Assembly: GCA_027858715.1 (NCBI GenBank)
Contig: JAQICD010000020.1
Location: 1-48,708, forward strand
DNA length: 48,708 bases
Direction of reading: 5' to 3'
DNA from: Prolixibacteraceae bacterium
GTDB taxonomy: Bacteria > Bacteroidota > Bacteroidia > Bacteroidales > Prolixibacteraceae
Under the pieces are notes generated by a model that made no database searches, was not told the origin of the DNA, and saw only the letters and a list, made by a program, of their open reading frames with translations. This document shows, piece after piece, positions 42,462 through 48,708 of the stretch. The first letter of the stretch is position 1. Each line of letters begins with the position of its first letter. Made by a program: the position numbers and the translations under genes.

Positions 42462-43460
42462 CTAAGAAAGTGACTTAAATTCAATTATTGCTTCCTCAAT
42501 AGAGAAGAGCTCTTTTTTGATGTCCGAAAGTCTGTTTTCTAATATATTAATATTGTCTTCAGCTTTTTGTTTGTTTTCATTCAATATTCCCTGTTCAGAA
42601 CCAATCGAATCGAATATTTCTTTTATTTGCTGAACGCGTGTAGCTGTAAGCTGTGCAATTTCAACAATTTCGCTGGTAATCACCCTGAAGCTGTTTCCAT
42701 ATTCACCGGCCCGTCCGGCTTCGATTGATGCGTTAAAACCAAGCAACCTGGTTTGAGCCGATATTTCTTCGATGAAACGTAATATACCGTCGGTTTTCGA
42801 AATAGCTTCGTATAACTGACCTATACGCGAAAAAACAAGGCTAAATTCATTCGAAAACCGCCTGAACTCATCCGCAACACGATCGATTTTTTGGTTCAAC
42901 TGCTCCATCTCTGCAACAAGCCTGTCACTTTTATCAACTCTTTGGTCGATATCGGTATCAATTGTTGCCATATGTGTTACCTCTCCTTCGTCGTTCAGTA
43001 TAGGCATTAGCGCAGTTTGAGTCCACAACTGACGACCGTCGCGTCTAATATTCGGGGCTTCGTATCTAAAAGGCGTACGTGTGGCGAACACGCTATCAAG
43101 CCTGGTTTGTACATCAGGACTAAATGATGTTTGTCGGTAATTTTTCCCCAACACCGATGTGAATTCGTTAAACGAATAACCATACATTTTTGAAAATCCA
43201 TCGTTGAGCATTTGAATCTCGCCATCGCAATCCATTATCATTATAGCATTCGGGCTTTGCTCAACCAGCCGGGCCAACAATTCCGATTTTTGCTTTTCCT
43301 TTTCAAGAAGCAAATATTGAGATTCTTTTTCGTAATAAAGCATTCGCCATTTTTCCGACTCTGTTCGCGCCGTTTTCACCTTATAGCGATACCGTTTGGC
43401 TATTATGCCAACTATTACCAATGAAATTATTAATACGCCTATACAAATTAATGTGATCAT
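42462..43460 (-). CDS. Membrane-anchored PAS protein with short MCP signalling tip
   Basis: The 332-residue protein has one N-terminal transmembrane segment (about 3-21), a coiled coil (about 30-62), and a PAS domain (about 63-172: LVEQSPNAIMIMDCDGEIQMLNDGFSKMYGY to MATIDTDIDQR). A final coiled coil contains the signature of the chemoreceptor hairpin tip: FIEEISAQTRLLGFNASIEAGRAGEYGNSFRVITSEIVEIAQ (about 229-270). The MCP part is much shorter than in true chemoreceptors and there are no methylation helices or che genes nearby. Signalling to an unknown partner is inferred. Confidence 0.85.
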   Translation of the reverse strand: MITLICIGVLIISLVIVGIIAKRYRYKVKTARTESEKWRMLYYEKESQYLLLEKEKQKSELLARLVEQSPNAIMIMDCDGEIQMLNDGFSKMYGYSFNEFTSVLGKNYRQTSFSPDVQTRLDSVFATRTPFRYEAPNIRRDGRQLWTQTALMPILNDEGEVTHMATIDTDIDQRVDKSDRLVAEMEQLNQKIDRVADEFRRFSNEFSLVFSRIGQLYEAISKTDGILRFIEEISAQTRLLGFNASIEAGRAGEYGNSFRVITSEIVEIAQLTATRVQQIKEIFDSIGSEQGILNENKQKAEDNINILENRLSDIKKELFSIEEAIIEFKSLS

Positions 43461-43629
43461 GGTTTGATTTTTACAGGTTAACGCGTGATGTGGTAAACAT
43501 AAATATATTGCATTGAAATATATTATTTTGATATATTATATAGTATTTGAGTATCCTTTTGTTAATATTAAGCTAATATGAGAAGTTTTTTGTCGCTTAC
43601 AGATAGTTATTTATGCCACTTACACAAAG

Positions 43630-43673
43630 TGCCATCATGTTGACATGAAATCAAGAAATTAATAGTGATGGCA
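43630..43673. promoter_or_regulatory. Inverted repeat upstream of the polygalacturonase gene
   Basis: TGCCATCA (43630-43637) and TGATGGCA (43666-43673) form a perfect 8-base inverted repeat with a 28-base spacer, in the 292-base gap before the GH28 gene. An inner CATGT-TG-ACATG palindrome lies at 43636-43647. It may be a regulator site; there is no independent support. Confidence 0.3.
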
Positions 43674-43752
43674 TTCAGATTCGATATGCAATCAATTTTG
43701 TAAATTGCAAGTAGTAATTCAACAAACGGAGTAAAAATTAATCTTTATTGTC

Positions 43753-45114
43753 ATGAGACTTTCTGTTATTTTAATCGTATTCTTCTTATTCATTGGCTTT
43801 TCATCCTGTAACAACAAAAAAGATTCAGGAGAAGTGCAAGTTACAATCGACCAGATAATCGACCAGATTACCGAACCTGAAATTACCGGCGAATCGTTAC
43901 TGCTTAGCGATTTTGGAGCCAAAGGCGACACGGTTAGCGATAACAAACAAGCTTTCGATAAAGCCATTAATACATTGAAACAGCAAGGTGGCGGCCGATT
44001 AATTGTTTCGAAAGGCGTGTATCAGGTAAATGGTTCCATTCACCTAATTTCAAACATGGAATTGCATCTCGAAGAAGGAGCAATTCTTAAATTTGGCTCA
44101 AATCCGTCCGATTACCTGCCTGTGGTTAAAACCAGCTGGGAAGGCACTTTTCTGTATAATTACAGTCCGTTTATTTATGCTATCGGATGCGAGAACATTG
44201 CCATTACCGGTAAAGGCACAATCGACGGCGAGTCGGAAAACACCTGGCAGTTGTGGAAAGAAAAACAAGGCGACAGCCAGCAGCTAAGCCGCGATATGAA
44301 TCACAAACGAACACCCATTGAGGAACGTATTTTTGGTGAAGGTCATTACTTACGGCCACACCTCATCCAGTTTTTCGATTGTAAAAATATTAAAGTTGAA
44401 AATATTAAAATGGAAGACTCACCCTTTTGGTGTTTGCACCTTTTACGCTGCGAAAATGTAACCGTACGTGGTGTACGTTACGATGCACACAACAAAAACA
44501 ACGACGGCATTGATCCTGAAATGACACGCAACGTTCTAATCGAAGATGTTTACTTTAACAACGGCGACGACAACGTAGCTATTAAAGCCGGTCGCGACGA
44601 CGACGGACGTGCTTCAGAAGTTGGCTCTGAAAACATTGTGGTGCGCAACTGTCACTTCCAGGGTTTGCACGCATTAGTTATTGGCAGCGAAATGTCGGCC
44701 GGCGTACAAAATGTTTTTGTAAAGGACTGTACTTTCGGTGGCGACCTCAAACGGGGCATCTACCTGAAATCGAACCCTGATCGTGGCGGTTTTATCCGCA
44801 ATTTGTATGTCGAAAATGTCGATTTTGGCAAAACTGAAGATTGCATCTACATTACTTCGTATTATCATAACGAAGGCGAGGGTCATCAGACCGATATATC
44901 AAATATTCATTTTACAAACATCACCTGTAAAAAAGCTACCGGAACAGCCATTGTGATACAAGGTTTCCCCGAGAAAAAAGTAAGGGATGTGTATTTTACC
45001 AATGTTGAAATTAAAAAAGCAAAGAATGCCCTCAGCATGGAAAATGCCGAAAACATAGTAATGAGCGATGTGCTGATTGGCAAACTGGCCACGTCTCCAA
45101 CTTATGTGCAATAA
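43753..45114 (+). CDS. GH28 polygalacturonase, lipoprotein
   Basis: A 453-residue protein with lipobox IGFSSC (Cys19). A right-handed beta-helix starts near residue 50 (LLSDFGAKGDTVSDNKQAFDKAI, the pectin-lyase-like start). All GH28 active-site motifs are visible: NKNNDGIDPE (about 248-256), NNGDDNVAIKAG with Asp272 and Asp273, GLHALVIGSEMSAGV with His306, and KRGIYLKSN with Arg334 and Lys339. It hydrolyses alpha-1,4 bonds in galacturonan or rhamnogalacturonan, probably at the outer membrane or in the periplasm. It complements the two GH105 enzymes of the window, though they are not clustered. Confidence 0.94.
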   Translation: MRLSVILIVFFLFIGFSSCNNKKDSGEVQVTIDQIIDQITEPEITGESLLLSDFGAKGDTVSDNKQAFDKAINTLKQQGGGRLIVSKGVYQVNGSIHLISNMELHLEEGAILKFGSNPSDYLPVVKTSWEGTFLYNYSPFIYAIGCENIAITGKGTIDGESENTWQLWKEKQGDSQQLSRDMNHKRTPIEERIFGEGHYLRPHLIQFFDCKNIKVENIKMEDSPFWCLHLLRCENVTVRGVRYDAHNKNNDGIDPEMTRNVLIEDVYFNNGDDNVAIKAGRDDDGRASEVGSENIVVRNCHFQGLHALVIGSEMSAGVQNVFVKDCTFGGDLKRGIYLKSNPDRGGFIRNLYVENVDFGKTEDCIYITSYYHNEGEGHQTDISNIHFTNITCKKATGTAIVIQGFPEKKVRDVYFTNVEIKKAKNALSMENAENIVMSDVLIGKLATSPTYVQ

Positions 45115-45228
45115 AAATTTTTTTTTACTAGGGGTTGCCCCCGGAGTTGTTGTCATAGTTCCGAAAGATGGATCATATTATTGTGTTTGAACAAAATATT
45201 ATATCTTTAGTTCCACATTTACAAACCG

Positions 45229-45804
45229 TTGGATCTAACAGATAAACATATTTTAGAGCGTTTGCAAAAAGGCGACGAACATGTTTTTGAAGTTTTCTTC
45301 AAAACCTATTACGAGCGCCTGTGCAATTATGGCTACACCATTTTGAACGATATGGATGAAGCTGAAGAGATGGTACAGGGTGCCTTTCTGTCCATGTGGG
45401 AAAAACGCGAAACAATCGAGGTGCATTTATCGCTAAAATCGTACCTGTACCGTGCAGTTTACAACAGCAGCCTCAACCATGTTAAACATTTAAAAGTGAA
45501 GCAAAAATACGACAACTGGCATCAACACAATGCTACACTGGAACACAATAGCACCAGCGACACATTAATTAGTAACGAGTTGGATGTCATTGCACAAAAC
45601 GCAATTAACAACTTACCCCCGCAATGCCAGAAGGTATTTAAATTAAGCAGGTTCGAAAACCTTAGCTATGCCGAGATAGCTGCACATATGAACATTTCGG
45701 TTAAAACGGTTGAGAACCACATGATCAAAGCATTGAAGGTTTTGCGTGAAAAACTGAAAGACTATCTGCCCCTGCTCATTTGGGTTTTATTATCATTAAA
45801 CTAA
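45229..45804 (+). CDS. ECF-type RNA polymerase sigma factor
   Basis: The start is TTG at 45229 (MDLTDKHILERLQKGDEHVF), since no ATG precedes the conserved sigma-2 region. The 191-residue protein has region 2 (VFEVFFKTYYERLCNYGYTILNDMDEAEEMVQGAFLSMWEK) and region 4 (LPPQCQKVFKLSRFENLSYAEIAAHMNISVKTVENHMIKALKVLREKL), as in FecI-like factors of Bacteroidota. A weak promoter-like TATCTTTA lies at 45202-45209. It is followed 4 bases later by its FecR-type anti-sigma gene, which also starts with TTGGAT. It should direct transcription of an unknown target set. Confidence 0.95.
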   Translation: MDLTDKHILERLQKGDEHVFEVFFKTYYERLCNYGYTILNDMDEAEEMVQGAFLSMWEKRETIEVHLSLKSYLYRAVYNSSLNHVKHLKVKQKYDNWHQHNATLEHNSTSDTLISNELDVIAQNAINNLPPQCQKVFKLSRFENLSYAEIAAHMNISVKTVENHMIKALKVLREKLKDYLPLLIWVLLSLN

Positions 45805-45808
45805 TGCT

Positions 45809-46831
45809 TTGGATAACAACAGCAAACATATCGACACACTGATTGCCCGCTACATTGCCGGCGAAGCTTCTAAAAAAGAAAAGCAGGAGCTGGAACAATG
45901 GATGAACAGCAACGAAAGCAATAAGAAATATTTCGAAGGCATTGATTTCGCGAACGATAAAGCTGTTTCATCGCATAAAATAATTAAAGTTGAAGTCGAT
46001 TCGGCCTGGGAAAAAGTGCATCAGCAAATGAAAACAGGTCGTCAAAATTCACCCGGGAAAGACGCAAAAACACGCACACTTATCCCAAACTGGGCAAAAG
46101 TAGCCGCCATTGCCCTGCTTATTACCGGTCTGTCGGTTGTTTTGTACCAACAGGCAAATCATGCACAGGTTTCAGTTCCCGGTTATGCACTCACAAGCAC
46201 CGATCTTATTCGAAACCATACACTTACCGATAGTTCAACCATAATTTTAAATCGAAACAGCATCCTTATTGTTGCTGATAATTATGGGAAAGAAGAACGA
46301 AGGCTCACCCTCGATGGCGAAGCTCTTTTCGAGGTTACACACAATCCTGAAATTCCATTCATTGTTGAAAGCAACGAAACCTTTATACAAGTTACCGGCA
46401 CGTCGTTCAATATTCAGAATTTCGAAACCGACAGCCTGGTAGAGGTGTATGTAAAAACCGGAAGCGTTTTGTTTTTTAGCAAAGGAAACGAAGGCATTGC
46501 TTTAGTGGCAGGCGAAACCGGCATATACAACAAAAATACCGGCATTTTCACAAAAACCATTCAACAAAACAGCAATGTAACAGCTTATGCAACCCGTGTA
46601 TTCGTTTTTTACAACACCCCACTACACGAGCTTTTCAGACAAATACAAAAAGTGTATAACGTTGAAGTTGTTTTTGATCAATCTGAAATTGAGCATTATA
46701 CCATTACTGTTTCATTCAACAACGACAACATTGACACCATTCTCAGCATTGTTAGCGAAACCCTGAACCTTGATTATTCATTTATCGACGGCCAATACCA
46801 CATTTCAAACGAAGCCCATTCATCAGAATAA
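45809..46831 (+). CDS. FecR-family anti-sigma factor
   Basis: This 340-residue protein begins at a TTG codon (MDNNSKHIDTLIARYIAGEASKKEKQELEQWMNSN, the cytosolic sigma-binding part). One transmembrane helix lies near 97-115 (WAKVAAIALLITGLSVVLY). The FecR beta domain (about 135-245: TLTDSSTIILNRNSILIV, RLTLDGEALFEVTHNPEIPFIVE, TSFNIQNFETDSLVEVYVKTGSV) and the C-terminal STN-contacting domain (about 265-335: YNTPLHELFRQIQKVYNVEVVFD) follow. It should hold the sigma factor at the membrane until the outer-membrane STN protein signals. Confidence 0.95.
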   Translation: MDNNSKHIDTLIARYIAGEASKKEKQELEQWMNSNESNKKYFEGIDFANDKAVSSHKIIKVEVDSAWEKVHQQMKTGRQNSPGKDAKTRTLIPNWAKVAAIALLITGLSVVLYQQANHAQVSVPGYALTSTDLIRNHTLTDSSTIILNRNSILIVADNYGKEERRLTLDGEALFEVTHNPEIPFIVESNETFIQVTGTSFNIQNFETDSLVEVYVKTGSVLFFSKGNEGIALVAGETGIYNKNTGIFTKTIQQNSNVTAYATRVFVFYNTPLHELFRQIQKVYNVEVVFDQSEIEHYTITVSFNNDNIDTILSIVSETLNLDYSFIDGQYHISNEAHSSE

Positions 46832-46843
46832 ACCAAAGGAACC

Positions 46844-48682
46844 ATGAGAAATTTCGTTTCCCTATTGTTTTTCCTTATTACACTCATTTTTACAGCTGGG
46901 GCACAAAACCTCCCTCCATTGGAACGACGCACCAGCCTGGCTATGGAAAACGAAACCATTGAGAAGGTATTAACAAGACTTGGGCAACAAACCGAAATAT
47001 CGTTCTCGTACAACCCCGATGCAATTAAATCGTCGGAAAAAATCAGCATCAACATTCATAATGAAACGGTTCGTCTGGCGCTTAACGAAATTTTTGAATA
47101 CCAGATGAAATACCGCGAGCGGGGAAAGTTCATAATCATTCAGCCTGGCAAAAACGAAAAAAACAAAGCAACAATCGAAGGCTATCTTACTAGCAATAAG
47201 GGCGAACTAATAAAAAACGCCACCATTTACAGCGAGGCACACAACGCCGCAGTAGCCACCGACGAATTTGGCTATTTCAAACTGGAAGTTAAAACACAGG
47301 ATACCTTACAAGATGTAAAAATTCGCAAAAAAGGATATGCCGACCTGAAACTTACCCCCATACCGGGCAAATCGTCGTTTGTTCAACTATCGATGCCCGC
47401 TAATGAAGAAATTGTGTTTCAAAAAACGTCAACCCCCATGTATAACCCACTGGGAATTGTAAAAAGCAAACTGTTGACATCCAGCGAAAACATTAACGAA
47501 ACCATTCACCGAGTTGCACAAATTTCACTTTTACCGCATTTAGGCACCAACAATCTTTTAGCAGGCAATACCTCTAACATGATTTCGCTTAATATTATAG
47601 GCGGTTTCACCGAAAGTGTTGAGGTTTTTGAAGCAGGTGCGGTAATAAACATCGTGCGAAAAGATGCGGGCGTTTTTCAAGCTGCGGGGGTAGCCAATTA
47701 TGTAGGTGGAAATTTCAGGGGCATGCAAGCGGCAGGTGTGCTTAACAAAGTAAATGGCACCTTTAATGGTGTGCAATTTTCGGGGGTGGGGAATAATATC
47801 GGTGGAAACTTTGACGGCATGCAGGCAGCAGCAGTTTACAACCTTACATCGGGCAGCTTTTGGGGACTTCAGGCCTCGGGTGTTGTCAATATTGTCCACA
47901 AAAACTTCACCGGGCTTCAAACTGCGGGAGTTTTCAGTTATGCAAAAAGCATCAAAGGTATGCAGACATCGGGTATTGCCGATTTAACGTCGCAATTGGA
48001 CGGGGCACAAATTTCGGGGGTGCTAAATCATACTTCGAAAGGTAAAGGCTTGCAGATTACCGGTTTGGTAAACAATGCCGATTCGCTATCGGGCGTACAA
48101 ATATCGGGACTGGTAAACCGCGCCGGCATCATAAAAGGTGCACAAATAGGAATTGTAAATATTGCCGACTCGTGCGTGGGGGCTCCTATCGGCTTGTTTA
48201 ATTTCATAAAAAAAGGCTATAAACATATCGACGTATATGCCACCGAAACCTTTTTGGCCAACGTTGCCTACCGGGGTGGCACCAAGCATTTCTACACCAT
48301 ATTGATGTTTGGTTATGCACCGCAAAGCGTTGGCAGCAACATGCTGTACACCTATGGCATCGGCAGTGGTACTTCGTTCCGAAAAGATAAAAAGCTGAAC
48401 TACGACCTCGATTTTATTGCCCAAAATATTGCCTTAGGCACATACACCGACGATATTAATATGCTGTACCGACTGGGCTTTACGGCCAATTATCCTATTG
48501 CCAAAAAAGTTTCGCTTAATTTTGGACTTAGCTACAATTTTTACCTGGTCGATTCAACCACGCCCCAATACGAATCAACTTTTAGCACGCTCCCACCTTA
48601 TTCTATTTCAAACGAACCGGTGGGTGCCAATCGCAATCTCAAAACATGGATTGGACTGAAGGCCGGGATACGGTTGTTGTAA
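46844..48682 (+). CDS. STN-domain surface repeat protein, partner of the ECF/FecR pair
   Basis: The 612-residue product has a signal peptide (to about 21), an STN domain (about 30-100: NETIEKVLTRLGQQTEISFSYNPDAIK), and a carboxypeptidase-regulatory-like domain (about 105-185). About thirteen repeats of 14-16 residues follow (about 260-457) with the consensus GxQxAGVxNxxxGxF. The C-terminus (about 460-612) is a beta-rich, barrel-like part. The repeats resemble LA_2272-type surface repeat proteins. No TonB plug or SusC barrel is present. The gene starts 13 bases after fecR. I infer that it replaces the usual TonB receptor as the signal input of this ECF module; the ligand is unknown. Confidence 0.85.
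   Translation: MRNFVSLLFFLITLIFTAGAQNLPPLERRTSLAMENETIEKVLTRLGQQTEISFSYNPDAIKSSEKISINIHNETVRLALNEIFEYQMKYRERGKFIIIQPGKNEKNKATIEGYLTSNKGELIKNATIYSEAHNAAVATDEFGYFKLEVKTQDTLQDVKIRKKGYADLKLTPIPGKSSFVQLSMPANEEIVFQKTSTPMYNPLGIVKSKLLTSSENINETIHRVAQISLLPHLGTNNLLAGNTSNMISLNIIGGFTESVEVFEAGAVINIVRKDAGVFQAAGVANYVGGNFRGMQAAGVLNKVNGTFNGVQFSGVGNNIGGNFDGMQAAAVYNLTSGSFWGLQASGVVNIVHKNFTGLQTAGVFSYAKSIKGMQTSGIADLTSQLDGAQISGVLNHTSKGKGLQITGLVNNADSLSGVQISGLVNRAGIIKGAQIGIVNIADSCVGAPIGLFNFIKKGYKHIDVYATETFLANVAYRGGTKHFYTILMFGYAPQSVGSNMLYTYGIGSGTSFRKDKKLNYDLDFIAQNIALGTYTDDINMLYRLGFTANYPIAKKVSLNFGLSYNFYLVDSTTPQYESTFSTLPPYSISNEPVGANRNLKTWIGLKAGIRLL
47621..48214 (+). repeat. Thirteen tandem 42-48-base coding repeats in the STN surface protein
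   Basis: The units encode RGMQAAGVLNKVNGTF, NGVQFSGVGNNIGGNF, DGMQAAAVYNLTSGSF, WGLQASGVVNIVHKNF, TGLQTAGVFSYAKSI, KGMQTSGIADLTSQL and so on. The first units are 16 residues, later ones 15, and the last two 14. Such a regular period suggests a beta-solenoid. DNA identity between units is low, so this is an old protein repeat and not a CRISPR or recent duplication. Confidence 0.85.
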
Positions 48683-48708
48683 CGATTATTGGAGATTTAC
48701 TCAACACA

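Noticed and set aside
45131-45141. GGGG-TTG-CCCC hairpin after the GH28 gene as a terminator
   Set aside because: The loop is only three bases and no T-tract follows; the T-run lies before it.
47621-48214. Regular repeats resembling a CRISPR or satellite array
   Set aside because: The period is seen in protein sequence and varies between 42 and 48 bases; there are no identical direct repeats with spacers, and the frame stays open.

Overview
The window is from a Bacteroidota genome, probably an environmental member of class Bacteroidia (a Marinilabiliales/Prolixibacteraceae-like background is my guess; no rRNA is present to prove it). The evidence is a SusC/SusD pair, type IX secretion (T9SS) C-terminal domains, an ECF sigma/FecR pair, lipoprotein boxes, and promoter -7 sites of the TAnnTTTG type. 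I saw no tRNA, rRNA, insertion sequence or CRISPR array.

Region 1 (1-12 kb, minus strand) is a polysaccharide utilisation operon. Reading 5' to 3' it encodes a secreted GH128-like endo-beta-1,3-glucanase, a large fasciclin-domain lipoprotein, SusC, SusD and a second fasciclin lipoprotein cut by the window edge. A TPR protein follows at 12.1-13.0 kb. Region 2 (13.3-21.2 kb, plus strand) holds two surface proteins built of LamG and cadherin-like modules with T9SS tails, a secreted protein with an HExxH motif, and a GH105-type unsaturated uronyl hydrolase lipoprotein. The promoters of the glucanase operon and of both LamG genes share one upstream element at a fixed distance from a -7-like box, which suggests a single regulon.

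Region 3 (21.5-31 kb) is mostly core metabolism and transport: riboflavin synthase, a three-gene biotin-dependent acyl-CoA (propionyl-CoA type) carboxylase, and a MarR regulator with an RND/MMPL exporter, a LolA-like protein and a DUF1302-like outer-membrane protein. Matching palindromes lie upstream of marR and of the exporter.

Region 4 (31-45 kb) is mixed. It contains an unknown acidic protein, two GNAT acetyltransferases, a divergent tryptophanase/tyrosine phenol-lyase homologue, a second GH105-type enzyme with a T9SS tail, and three consecutive exported cyclophilins, the last fused to a dead trypsin-like domain. It also contains an MtnA plus class II aldolase pair (5-deoxypentose/methylthioribose salvage), a HAD phosphatase, a cytidylate-kinase-like protein, an orphan PAS/MCP-tip membrane protein and a GH28 polygalacturonase lipoprotein. 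The GH28 and the two GH105 enzymes point to pectin use, complementing the beta-glucan operon.

Region 5 (45.2-48.7 kb) is an ECF sigma, FecR anti-sigma and STN-domain module. The STN protein is not a TonB-dependent receptor: behind its STN and carboxypeptidase-regulatory domains it carries about thirteen 14-16-residue surface repeats. This looks like an atypical cell-surface signalling system and is one of the two most interesting items here, the other being the shared promoter element.
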